Source: Bradyrhizobium sp. (GTDB lineage: Bacteria > Pseudomonadota > Alphaproteobacteria > Rhizobiales > Xanthobacteraceae). Taken from it: DNA of 38,775 nt. The notes below the pieces were generated by a model. It was given only the letters and a program-made list of their open reading frames with translations, made no database searches and was not told the origin of the DNA. The stretch is from the NCBI RefSeq assembly GCF_030646015.1, contig NZ_JAUSLT010000091.1:1-38775 (forward strand), given 5' to 3'. This document shows positions 8,030-16,454 of the stretch, one piece after another (position 1 is the stretch's first letter; each line of letters starts with the position of its first letter). The position numbers and the translations under genes are program-made.

Positions 8030-9046
8030 ATGATCGGAGAAGCCGTTTGGGCGTGGCTCGGCTTCAACCTGTTCGTTCTGGTTTTGCTTGCTCTTGACCT
8101 CGGCGTCCTTCACCGGAAGGAACGCGAGATTGAAATCGGCGAAGCCTTGTGGCTAAGCCTCCTCTATATCGTTTTGGCGCTACTTTTCGCCGGCGGCCTC
8201 TTCTGGATCCGCGGCGAGCAGGCCGGTGTCGAGTTCCTGACCGGCTATCTCATCGAGAAATCGCTTAGCGTCGATAACATCTTCGTCATCGTCCTCATCT
8301 TCACCTACTTCGCCGTTCCGGCAGAGTATCAGCACCGGGTGCTGTTCTGGGGCATTCTCGGCGCGCTGGTCATGCGCGGTATCCTGATCTTCGCCGGGGT
8401 ACAGTTGATAGACAGGTTCGCGTGGATGGCCGTCGTCTTCGGCGCCTTCCTGATTGCCACCGGCGCGAAGATGCTGCTGGTCGCCGATGCCAGGCCCGAT
8501 ATCGATAACAACGTAGTTCTCAAGCTCCTGAGACGGCGATTGCGCGTGACCGATAGCTACGAAGGCAATAGCTTCTTCGTGCGACGCAACGGCGCGCTGT
8601 TCGCGACGCCGCTCTTCCTCGTCCTCATGATGGTCGAATTCACCGACCTGGTCTTCGCGGTCGACTCGATTCCCGCTATCATCGCCGTTTCACGGGATCC
8701 GTTCATCATCTACACTGCGAACGTGTTCGCCATCCTCGGCCTGCGTGCGCTTTACTTCGCGCTCGCCGGGATCGTCCCGCGCTTCATCTACCTCAAATAC
8801 GCGCTGTCGCTGATCCTCATCGTGGTCGGCGGCAAGATGATCGCCAACTATTTCTATGGCGAAAAATTCGTCCCGACGGAGCTGGCGCTTCTCATTACTG
8901 CGGTCCTGATCGGCGGCTCGATCGCCCTTTCGCTGCTGCGTACCCGGGGTGCTATGCCGGCCGAGCCCGCGGCGTTACCTACCGGCTGGGTGCCTGGCAG
9001 CCCCGCGCAACCGGCAACCGAAAGGTCCAAAGGTAAGCCGCAGTAG
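8030..9046 (+). CDS. terC: TerC family integral membrane protein, copy 1
   Basis: A 338-residue TerC/Alx-type membrane protein with about eight or nine hydrophobic segments. Signature motifs are EKSLSVDNIFVI (about 78-89) and EFTDLVFAVDSIPA, both carrying the acidic residues conserved in the family. Alx/TerC proteins have been linked to manganese export and tellurite or alkaline stress; the substrate here is not shown. ATG 8030 was chosen because GGAGG lies 5 bp upstream and because it aligns with copy 2. The tail after the last membrane segment is Pro/Ala-rich (PAALPTGWVPGSPAQ). Copy 2 at 14257 differs at about 20 of 338 residues, and the repeat extends into both flanks. No FixK-like box was seen upstream. 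Confidence 0.9.
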   Translation: MIGEAVWAWLGFNLFVLVLLALDLGVLHRKEREIEIGEALWLSLLYIVLALLFAGGLFWIRGEQAGVEFLTGYLIEKSLSVDNIFVIVLIFTYFAVPAEYQHRVLFWGILGALVMRGILIFAGVQLIDRFAWMAVVFGAFLIATGAKMLLVADARPDIDNNVVLKLLRRRLRVTDSYEGNSFFVRRNGALFATPLFLVLMMVEFTDLVFAVDSIPAIIAVSRDPFIIYTANVFAILGLRALYFALAGIVPRFIYLKYALSLILIVVGGKMIANYFYGEKFVPTELALLITAVLIGGSIALSLLRTRGAMPAEPAALPTGWVPGSPAQPATERSKGKPQ

Positions 9047-9627
9047 CGGTCACACCTCGCGGCATTGGCCCAACTCTTCTACGCTCTCCGCGACGGAGCA
9101 CCGAAAGGCTATCATCATGAACGTTCAAGCTCCGAATTAGCCTGAAGCCCCGCCGGCTCGCAGGTGTCCCCCATGGCGTGGATGCCCGCCTCGGTCGCGC
9201 CGCCGCCATCAGTTCAGTGGGATTGTATGGATACAATGAGGGCAATCAGGAGGAACTGCAGCACGCCAACGATGTCGACGGTTGCTAATGCCTGGTTGAC
9301 CGCCAACCCATAGAAGATCGCAAGATGTGCGTCCGGCACAGAAGTCTCAGGGTTTCACTTGGCGTCGATGTTCCCGTGTTGCGGGTCTGCTCTGGCGCGC
9401 TTTACCGGCGCGACCGTGCCGAGCGACGCCGACCTCGTTGCAATTCGTCAGCCTGAGGACCACTTCGGCTGTAACCCCGATTTTCTCCATTGAGCCAGAT
9501 CAATGGGCCTCCCTGAACATTGGAGAAATTGCTCTGGTTTCGCAGGAGTTGATATTGCGCCGTATATCGCTGCGCAAAAGCAGCCGCATGCCATCGAGCA
9601 GGTCTGTTCATTCTAGGAGATTACCGT
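9047..9627. other. 581-bp non-coding gap with possible decayed gene remnants
   Basis: No convincing intact gene lies here. On the minus strand at about 9218-9355 a 46-codon open stretch (…DAHLAIFYGLAVNQAL…VGVLQFLLIALIVSIQSH, stop at 9218-9220) reads like the last membrane segment of a transporter. It has no upstream partner and may be a remnant. A 7-codon ATG frame at 9118 (MNVQAPN) is probably chance. The right part carries a FixK/FNR-like box (9490-9503) and the ribosome site of the ATPase gene. Confidence 0.4.
9487..9506 (+). promoter_or_regulatory. FixK/FNR-type box upstream of the P-type ATPase gene
   Basis: The sequence is CCATTGAGCCAGATCAATGG, an extended dyad whose core TTGA-N6-TCAA (9490-9503) fits the FixK/FNR/Anr consensus. 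The seven outer bases on each side are fully complementary. It lies 124 bp before the ATG at 9628. Two further matching boxes occur in the same block. Confidence 0.65.
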
Positions 9628-12336
9628 ATGCGCGACGCGAACACACCGATTGTGCATCATGCTGCCCCGGCAGAGGCCACGCTCGCCGCGCTCGGTGCTA
9701 CGCCAAAAGGTCTGAGCCAGCACGAAGCAGAACTCCGTCTGCAGAAATTTGGTGCCAATCGCCTCCCCGAGGCGCCGAGGCGAAGTTCCTTGCTTCGGTT
9801 CCTGGCGCATTTCCACAACGTGCTGATCTATGTGCTTCTCGGCGCTGCCGTCATCACTGCGGGCCTCGGACACTTCATCGACACCGGGGTAATCGTCGCC
9901 ATTGTGATCGCCAATGCGGTCATCGGCTTTATCCAGGAAGGCCGAGCCGAACAAGCTATGGAAGCGATCCGACAGATGCTGGCCCCGCGCACCTCCGTCC
10001 TGCGCGACGGCCAACGCCGAAGTCTGGAAGGTTCGTTGGTTGTTCCCGGCGACATCGTACTTCTGGAGTCCGGCGAGAAGGTGCCCGCCGACCTGCGGTT
10101 GATCCAGGCGGATGGGCTGCGGATCGAGGAGGCGATTCTGACGGGTGAATCCGTTCCGGTCGACAAGGCAACCGATTCGGTTGCGACAGACGCAGCACTC
10201 GGCGATCGGTCGTGCATGGCCTTCAGCGGCACGCTGGTGGTAGGTGGCCTCGGACGCGGCGTGGTGGTTGCCACCGGAGCGGCAGCGGAGATCGGACGAA
10301 TCAGCGGCATGTTGTCCAGGGTGGAGACGCTGACCACGCCGCTCGTCCGTCAAATGGACGGCTTCGCCCGCTGGCTCACGATCTTGATTCTGCTGATCGC
10401 GGCTGTGCTGCTTACTTTTGGATATTTCGTCGAGCACCGTCAGTTCTCTGAACTGTTCATGGCCGTTGTGGGTCTTTCGGTAGCGGCGATTCCAGAGGGA
10501 TTGCCCGCCGTGCTGACCATCACGCTCGCAATAGGTGTACAGGCCATGGCACGGCGAAACGCGATCGTCCGCCGCTTACCGGCGATTGAGACGCTGGGAT
10601 CCGTGTCAGTGATCTGCACTGACAAGCCAGGCACGCTGACGCGTAACGAGATGATGGTCGCCTCGGTTGCCGCCGGCCTCGACGTCTTCTCGGTGGACGG
10701 CCACGGCTATGCGCCCACAGGCGACATACGATTGGGCGATGCGAATACAAATCCACGCGACCACGGCATCCTGGATGAACTCGCTCAGGCGGCAGCCCTG
10801 TGTAACGATGCAGCAGTGCACGAGCGCGATGGGGCCTGGACGGTCGAAGGCGATCCCATGGAGGGCGCCCTGCTGGCGCTTTCAGGAAAGCTAAGGCGCG
10901 AAGGGCTGACAGCGTTGTCTGGGTGGGCAAGAACAGATGTTATTCCGTTCGATGCTCGACATCGCTACATGGCAACTCTCCATCATGACCATGAAGGCCG
11001 CGCCTTCGTTTACGTCAAAGGTGCCCCGGAACAAATTCTCGCGATGTGTTCCACGCAACGCAATGCGTCGGGCGGCACCAATCCGCTGAACGAGCTCTAT
11101 TGGCGCGGCATGGCCGACAGCATCGCCGCCAAGGGCCAACGCGTGCTGGCCTTTGCGACCCGGCCAGTACTGCCGGAGCATACTGTGCTGGAGGTAGCCG
11201 ATCTCCAGGGCCAACTCGTTTTGATTGGTCTCGTCGGCCTGATTGATCCGCCGCGACCCGAAGCCGTCGTGGCTGTGGCCGAATGTCACGGCGCTGGCAT
11301 CCGAGTGAAAATGATCACCGGCGACCATGCCGGCACGGCCGCCGCGATCGGCCGGCAGATCGGGCTGCAAAACTTCGACAGAGTTTTGACTGGAACCGAT
11401 CTGGATGGCATGAACGAGGCGACCCTGGCCGCGGTCGCGCTCGACACTGATATCTTTGCCCGCACCAGCCCCGAACACAAACTCCGCCTGGTCACGGCTC
11501 TTCAGTCCCGCGGTCTGACGGTTGCCATGACGGGGGATGGGGTCAACGATGCGCCGGCGCTGAAACGGGCCGACGCAGGAATCGCGATGGGCCGCAAAGG
11601 CAGTGAGGCGGCCAAGGAAGCATCAGAGTTGGTGCTTGCGGATGATAACTTCGCATCAATTGTTGCGGCAGTGCGCGAAGGACGCACAGTCTACGACAAC
11701 ATCAAGAAGGTAATCAGCTGGACGTTGCCGACGAATGCAGGCGAGTCCATGACGATTATCGTTGCGCTGCTCTTTGGCATGGCCCTGCCAGTGACGGCCG
11801 TACAAATCCTCTGGGTCAATCTGATCACCGGTATCACACTCGGTATTGCTCTGGCGTTTGAGCCGACGGAGGCCAACACCATGCGCCGGCCGCCACGCCC
11901 GCGAGATGCACCGCTTCTCGATGCAGGCTTGGTTTGGCACATCGTCTTCGTCTCCGTGCTGTTCCTTGGCGGCGTCTTCGGCATCTATGCCTATGCGATC
12001 GATAAGGGTTATTCGGCAGAGCTCGCGCGTAGCATGGCATTGAACACGCTGGTCGTGCTGGAAATCTTCCATCTGTTCTTCGTACGCAACATTTATGGAA
12101 CCTCTCTGACGTGGGAGGCCGTTCGTGGCACCAAAGTCGTCTGGCTAACCGTGATCATCATCACTGTGGCCCAGTTCGCCATCACCTATCTAGCGCCTTT
12201 GCAGCGCGTATTCGGAACCCAGGCGATTGCATTTCTTGATGGCCTCCTGATCGTTAGCGTTGGAGTGGTCTTCTTTGCAATCATCGAAGTCGAAAAGCAG
12301 TTGCGCCTAGGTTACCTAAGGCCGAATTTGAATTGA
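9628..12336 (+). CDS. P-type cation-transporting ATPase (P2-like) with DKPGT phosphorylation motif
   Basis: A 902-residue P2-like cation ATPase of the inner membrane. In order: N-terminal cation-ATPase domain; first membrane pair (about 55-105); actuator domain with LTGESVPVD (about 171-179); membrane segment 4 with PEGLP (about 289); phosphorylation site; nucleotide domain with KGAPEQI; hinge MITGDH and TGDGVNDAPALKRADAGIAM; C-terminal membrane block with NAGES and WVNLITGITLGIALAFEP. The phosphorylation motif reads CTDKPGTLT (Asp332, Lys333, Pro334) and not DKTGT; the codon is CCA at 10627-10629. This one change may impair catalysis. The membrane-6 motif NLITGITLGIALAFEP differs from classical Ca2+ pumps, so the ion (Ca, Mg, Na or H) is open. 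GGAG lies 8-9 bp before ATG 9628, and a FixK-like box is upstream. Confidence 0.92.
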   Translation: MRDANTPIVHHAAPAEATLAALGATPKGLSQHEAELRLQKFGANRLPEAPRRSSLLRFLAHFHNVLIYVLLGAAVITAGLGHFIDTGVIVAIVIANAVIGFIQEGRAEQAMEAIRQMLAPRTSVLRDGQRRSLEGSLVVPGDIVLLESGEKVPADLRLIQADGLRIEEAILTGESVPVDKATDSVATDAALGDRSCMAFSGTLVVGGLGRGVVVATGAAAEIGRISGMLSRVETLTTPLVRQMDGFARWLTILILLIAAVLLTFGYFVEHRQFSELFMAVVGLSVAAIPEGLPAVLTITLAIGVQAMARRNAIVRRLPAIETLGSVSVICTDKPGTLTRNEMMVASVAAGLDVFSVDGHGYAPTGDIRLGDANTNPRDHGILDELAQAAALCNDAAVHERDGAWTVEGDPMEGALLALSGKLRREGLTALSGWARTDVIPFDARHRYMATLHHDHEGRAFVYVKGAPEQILAMCSTQRNASGGTNPLNELYWRGMADSIAAKGQRVLAFATRPVLPEHTVLEVADLQGQLVLIGLVGLIDPPRPEAVVAVAECHGAGIRVKMITGDHAGTAAAIGRQIGLQNFDRVLTGTDLDGMNEATLAAVALDTDIFARTSPEHKLRLVTALQSRGLTVAMTGDGVNDAPALKRADAGIAMGRKGSEAAKEASELVLADDNFASIVAAVREGRTVYDNIKKVISWTLPTNAGESMTIIVALLFGMALPVTAVQILWVNLITGITLGIALAFEPTEANTMRRPPRPRDAPLLDAGLVWHIVFVSVLFLGGVFGIYAYAIDKGYSAELARSMALNTLVVLEIFHLFFVRNIYGTSLTWEAVRGTKVVWLTVIIITVAQFAITYLAPLQRVFGTQAIAFLDGLLIVSVGVVFFAIIEVEKQLRLGYLRPNLN

Positions 12337-12451
12337 GTTGGTGTAGCTGCTTTTCATTCTTTGAACAGTCAATCGGCGCTCCCGTCGAGGGCAAAATAAA
12401 AACAGGCGCAATCGGCGCGGCTTGCAGCGAAGCGAGTCCTACCGCGCGTTT

Positions 12452-12465
12452 TTGATCTGTATCAA
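12452..12465 (+). promoter_or_regulatory. FixK/FNR-type box upstream of ppk2
   Basis: TTGATCTGTATCAA is a perfect TTGAT-N4-ATCAA dyad. It lies 95 bp before the GTG start at 12561. A possible -10 (TAATAC, 12491-12496) puts the box centre near -44, close to the usual class II activator position. Confidence 0.72.
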
Positions 12466-12560
12466 GGTGTGATTCACGTCCGGATGTGATTAATACTTGA
12501 TCAAGAGCAGGTCGATAGAGTCGGCGAGCTGGAGAACACAAGCGGGTTTGGGAGCAGAGA

Positions 12561-13814
12561 GTGCGCGATCAAGTCGGAGATACAGACAGCAAGGTTGCCG
12601 GCCGCAAGAACAAGTCGCCGGCGCGCGGCAAGGTCGGTAGAGTCGCGAAGCCCCTGAATGCTCTTGTAAAGCAGGGCGACATAGCGCCCACGCTTACCAC
12701 TGATGACATACAGAAGTTCGCTGTCGAGCAGGCGACGAAAGGCAAGCAGGAGGCAGCGGTCGCGGCCATCGAGGCGATCCGGCACGGTCCACCAGAACTC
12801 GCACCGGACAGCGAGCCAATAAAAGCGATATTGGCCGGCGCAGCGCCGGATGACGCGGCACGCCTACGATCCGCATTGGAGGAGTCCAAGCATGCGGAGG
12901 CTGGCACCGAGAGTCCTTCCGCGCCCGATGGGACCAGACCGGCGGTTCCCCTGCGCGACCACAGTCAGCGCCGCACTAGCGACGAACTCGCCGACGACTG
13001 GCGGCGCGGCTATCCCTACAAGTTCAAGATGCTGCGGCGTGACTATGAGGATCAGAAATTCGTCCTGCAAACGGAGCTGCTAAAGCTGCAGGCATGGATG
13101 AAGGCCACGCAGCAGAGACTCATCCTTCTGTTCGAGGGCAGGGACGCGGCTGGCAAGGGCGGCGCGATCAAAAGGGTCATGGAGCATCTCAATCCGCGTG
13201 GCGCGCGGGTGGTGGCTCTCGAGAAGCCGAGCGAGGTCGAACGCGGACAATGGTATTTCCAGCGCTACGTCCAGCATCTGCCGACCGCCGGCGAGATAGT
13301 GCTGTTTGATCGTAGCTGGTATAACCGCGCCGGCGTCGAGCATGTGATGGGCTTCTGCTCGCAAGCGGAGTATGAAGAGTTCCTGCGTCAGGTGCCGGAG
13401 TTCGAACGCAACCTCGTTCGCAGCGGGATCCACCTCGTGAAGTTCTGGTTTTCGGTGAGCCGCGAAGAGCAGCGCCGACGTTTCAAGGAGCGGGAGGTGC
13501 ACCCGCTCAAGCAGTGGAAGCTATCGCCGGTCGATCTCGCCTCGCTCGACAAATGGGACGATTACACCCGCGCGAAGGAGGCTATGTTCTTTCACACTGA
13601 TACCGCTGATTCGCCTTGGACAGTGGTAAAGTCGGATGACAAGAAGCGCGCTAGGCTCAACGCCATGCGTTACGTGTTACATGCCATGCCCTACAAAGAT
13701 AAGGACGCCGAACGCATCGGTCCGGTGGACGACCTCCTGGTAGGCCGCGCCAATATTATTCACGAGCGCGACGAGCATGACCTCGCGGCTGGGCGATATG
13801 CGAGGCAAATGTAG
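12561..13814 (+). CDS. ppk2: polyphosphate kinase 2 (PPK2) family protein with long N-terminal extension
   Basis: A 417-residue PPK2-family polyphosphate:nucleotide phosphotransferase, which uses polyphosphate to phosphorylate nucleoside di- or monophosphates. The catalytic domain (about 150-400) has Walker A GRDAAGKGG (193-201), the Walker B/lid block LFDRSWYNRAGVEHVMGFC (248-266), the PEFERNLVRSGIHLVKFWFSVS strand and DLASLDKWDDYTRAKE. About 140 residues precede the domain. They are Lys/Ala/Asp-rich and look helical or disordered; they are absent from ordinary PPK2 of about 270-300 residues. GTG 12561 is preceded by GGGAG at good spacing, so the extension is likely real. A perfect FixK/FNR-type box lies upstream. 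The subclass (ADP, GDP or AMP acceptor) cannot be told. Confidence 0.9.
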   Translation: MRDQVGDTDSKVAGRKNKSPARGKVGRVAKPLNALVKQGDIAPTLTTDDIQKFAVEQATKGKQEAAVAAIEAIRHGPPELAPDSEPIKAILAGAAPDDAARLRSALEESKHAEAGTESPSAPDGTRPAVPLRDHSQRRTSDELADDWRRGYPYKFKMLRRDYEDQKFVLQTELLKLQAWMKATQQRLILLFEGRDAAGKGGAIKRVMEHLNPRGARVVALEKPSEVERGQWYFQRYVQHLPTAGEIVLFDRSWYNRAGVEHVMGFCSQAEYEEFLRQVPEFERNLVRSGIHLVKFWFSVSREEQRRRFKEREVHPLKQWKLSPVDLASLDKWDDYTRAKEAMFFHTDTADSPWTVVKSDDKKRARLNAMRYVLHAMPYKDKDAERIGPVDDLLVGRANIIHERDEHDLAAGRYARQM

Positions 13815-14256
13815 GCGATGCGCGAAAGGCCTCGCAGGTGGCATTGATATGAAATGCCGTGAATGCGGTCATCGGCTAGAGTAACGGCCTGTATGCGACG
13901 TGGGGCAGTTCAATAACGCACAAAGTTAAACGTCACCCCAAACGCGAAGTACTCGCTGCGAGCAGAAGTCTTGTGCTTTGAACCAGACATTGTCGGCGTC
14001 GCGCTTTCAGGCATCGGGTGGCCCCCAAGTTTTTCAGAGACCTTATGACCGAGGACGGCGAAAACGCCACGGCGCGCGACACCCTGCCGGGCGGCGCGCA
14101 ATAAGGGGATAGTGGCGTCACCCGTTATGGTTGGGACGTTTCGCTTGGCGGAGTCCGGGTGGCATGACGCGGTCGCCGATGGGGGCCGAGTGGCAAAGCT
14201 GGGAATATTAAGTCGGCGCATACGTCGGAATTCGGCGAGCACACTTGGAGGACTCG
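13815..14256. other. 442-bp gap with a possible outer-membrane-protein remnant
   Basis: No clear intact gene. On the minus strand a frame open from 14242 to 13910 ends …SARSEYFAFGVTFNFVRY. Its last strand has the alternating hydrophobic pattern and aromatic end typical of an outer-membrane beta-barrel C-terminus. The upstream part of the frame looks like noise and shares no signal peptide, so this may be the tail of a decayed gene. The right 75 bp (from about 14178) is a duplicate of the region just upstream of terC copy 1. Confidence 0.35.
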
Positions 14257-15273
14257 ATGATGGGAGAGACCGTTTGGGCGTGGCTCGGCTTCAACCTGTT
14301 CGTCTTGGCTTTGCTTGCTCTTGATCTCGGCGTCCTTCACCGGAAGGAACGCGAGATTAAGATCGGCGAAGCCTTGTGGCTAAGCCTCTTCTATATCGTT
14401 TTGGCGCTACTCTTCGCCGGTGGCCTCTTCTGGATCCGCGGAGAGCAGGCCGGCGTCGAGTTCCTGACCGGCTATCTCATCGAGAAATCGCTTAGCGTCG
14501 ATAACATCTTCGTCATCGTCCTCATCTTCACCTACTTCGCCGTTCCGGCACAGTATCAGCACCGGGTGCTGTTCTGGGGCATTCTCGGCGCGCTGGTCAT
14601 GCGCGGCATCCTGATCTTCGCTGGGGTACAGTTGATTGACAAGTTCGCGTGGATGGCCGTCGTGTTCGGCGCCTTCCTGATTGTCACCGGCGTGAAGATG
14701 CTGCTGGTCGCCGATGCTGAGCCCGATATCAATAACAACGTAGTTCTCAAGCTCCTGCGACTGCGCTTGCGCGTGACCGAGAGCTACGAAGGCAAGCGCT
14801 TCTTCGTGCGGCGCAACGGCGCGCTGTTCGCGACGCCGCTCTTCCTTGTCCTCATGATGGTCGAGTTCACCGACCTCGTGTTCGCGGTCGACTCGATCCC
14901 GGCGATCATCGCCGTATCACGGGATCCATTCATCATCTATACTGCGAACGTGTTCGCCATCCTCGGCCTGCGTGCGCTTTACTTCGCGCTCGCTAGGATC
15001 GTGCCGCGTTTCATCTACCTTAAGTACGCGTTGTCGTTGATCCTCGTCGTGGTCGGCGGCAAGATGATCGCCAACTATTTCTATGGCGAAAAATTCATCC
15101 CGACGGAGCTGGCGCTTCTCATTACTGCGGTACTGATCGGGGGCTCGATCGCCCTTTCGCTGCTGCGTACTCGTGGCGCTATGCCGGCCGAGCCCGCGGC
15201 GTTACCCACAGGCTGGGTGCCTGGCAGCCCGGCGCAACGGGCGACCGAAAGGTCCAAAGGTAAGCCGAAGTAG
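14257..15273 (+). CDS. terC: TerC family integral membrane protein, copy 2
   Basis: A 338-residue near copy of the TerC protein at 8030-9046, about 94% identical. All family acidic motifs are kept (EKSLSVDNIFVI; EFTDLVFAVDSIPA). Changes cluster in a cytoplasmic stretch around 153-178, where charge swaps such as Arg to Glu and Asn-Ser to Lys-Arg occur. GGAGG lies before the tandem ATG-ATG, and the first (14257) aligns with the start of copy 1; a TTG at 14245 overlaps the ribosome site and is unlikely. The duplication extends about 75 bp upstream and 15 bp downstream. Both copies are intact, so both are probably used or the duplication is recent. Confidence 0.9.
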   Translation: MMGETVWAWLGFNLFVLALLALDLGVLHRKEREIKIGEALWLSLFYIVLALLFAGGLFWIRGEQAGVEFLTGYLIEKSLSVDNIFVIVLIFTYFAVPAQYQHRVLFWGILGALVMRGILIFAGVQLIDKFAWMAVVFGAFLIVTGVKMLLVADAEPDINNNVVLKLLRLRLRVTESYEGKRFFVRRNGALFATPLFLVLMMVEFTDLVFAVDSIPAIIAVSRDPFIIYTANVFAILGLRALYFALARIVPRFIYLKYALSLILVVVGGKMIANYFYGEKFIPTELALLITAVLIGGSIALSLLRTRGAMPAEPAALPTGWVPGSPAQRATERSKGKPK

Positions 15274-15296
15274 CGGGTCACACCTCGCAGATGCTG

Positions 15297-15448
15297 TCAC
15301 GGAGCCGCCGCACCGGCCCGACCAATCACCGTAGGATCGCCACGTAAATTCTCGCTCCTGCGATCACGGCGAGCCCGTAGAGGAGGAGCGGACCAACCGT
15401 AAGCGAGCGCCGCAGGGCGACGTGCGCTGGATCGTCGTCCATCGTCAT
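15297..15448 (-). pseudogene. remnant of an APC-superfamily amino acid permease (N-terminus, frameshifted)
   Basis: From ATG 15448 (minus) the frame gives 40 codons: MTMDDDPAHVALRRSL then TVGPLLLYGLAVIAGARIYV, stopping at 15326. The pattern LRRSL-xxx-LLLYGL-x7-GAxIYV is the usual start of APC permeases (motif LYGLG…GAGIYV). After a frame change near 15335 the sequence continues VIGRAGAAAP, again APC-like, then stops at 15297. The rest of the permease is absent. This is a decayed N-terminal fragment. A genuine 40-residue membrane peptide is possible but less likely. Confidence 0.5.
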
Positions 15449-15537
15449 CGCAAGGTGCTCGCGCGGGATCGGCAAGTCATGGCGACTCAGTGGACATCCT
15501 GATCGCGACGAGCGACGGACTTCCTCTGGAGGGCCAA

Positions 15538-16386
15538 TCAATGTGAGAGCAATATCGGGAGCGGCGGTTGAGCAATCATGCTCTTGGTTGCCCCTCCCAT
15601 AATGAAATCTCGCACACGCGAGTGACCATAGGCCCCCATAACGAGAAGATCGGCGTTCCGCGAGGCAACACAAGACCTGAGGACATCTCCAATAGCACGA
15701 CCCTCGGCGTCGACGGTGTCCAGGGCGACCTGAACGCCATGGCGCGCCAGATGCTTCGCCAGCTCGGCGCCGGACCGCGGCGTTTCAATTACTTTCTCGT
15801 TTGTAATTGTGATGACGGTTACGCGCTTCGCTTTTTGCAGAATCGGAGTGGCATCTGCCACGGCCCGGGACGCAGGCCGACTGAAATCCCAAGCGATAAG
15901 CACCGTATCTAGGGCAAAAGAATCAGCGCGTCTTCGTGGTTGTGGAATAATAAGTGTGGGGCGTCCGGAACCGAAAATTATCGCCTCGGCGCACCATTGC
16001 TCAACATTGTCGCCCTCCGGAAGAGGTACGATTGTCAGGTCTCGGAGACGGGCATATTCGACAAGCAGTTCGGGGACCTCCGGCTTCAAGCACCGATCCA
16101 GTATTCGATCTTGGAAGACCCCCTGCTTCTCCGCGGCATCTCGGAAGGCGGTTAGAAGGCTCTCCGCATTTGTCGCGCTCTTTCTGGACTCAGCAGCGGC
16201 CATCGCTTGAATATCCATCACCATATCGGCCAAGAAACTTCCAGGAGCTCGAATTTCGACCGCACAAGCAATGGCCGAAATCTGGGCCCCAACAGCAGAT
16301 GCGAACGCGATCGCTTCCTCTACCGCGGACACCGGTGTGGGGTCCGGATAGGTCGTGAGTGCGAGAAGGACATCCTTGACAGCCAT
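15538..16386 (-). CDS. universal stress protein (UspA family, two-domain type)
   Basis: A 282-residue cytosolic protein. The first half (MAVKDVLLALTTYPDPTPVSAVEEAIAFASAVGAQISAIA…) is a diverged Usp domain. The second half has the fuller signature: TVLIAWDFSRPASRAVADATPIL near 178-200 and the nucleotide-binding loop VMGAYGHSRVRDFIMGGATKSMI near 253-275 (G-x2-G-x9-GG). Usp proteins bind ATP and support survival under starvation or anoxia. ATG 16386 was chosen because GGGGA precedes it; the frame runs on to 16449 without a better site. A FixK-like box (16455-16468) with a possible -10 GATACT lies upstream, pointing to low-oxygen control. A decayed permease remnant follows it. Confidence 0.88.
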   Translation of the reverse strand: MAVKDVLLALTTYPDPTPVSAVEEAIAFASAVGAQISAIACAVEIRAPGSFLADMVMDIQAMAAAESRKSATNAESLLTAFRDAAEKQGVFQDRILDRCLKPEVPELLVEYARLRDLTIVPLPEGDNVEQWCAEAIIFGSGRPTLIIPQPRRRADSFALDTVLIAWDFSRPASRAVADATPILQKAKRVTVITITNEKVIETPRSGAELAKHLARHGVQVALDTVDAEGRAIGDVLRSCVASRNADLLVMGAYGHSRVRDFIMGGATKSMIAQPPLPILLSH

Positions 16387-16454
16387 CGGGTTCCCCAATC
16401 TGCATATGCAATCGCGAACAAATCGCAGTATCGACTTCCCGGGCCACATCGAGG

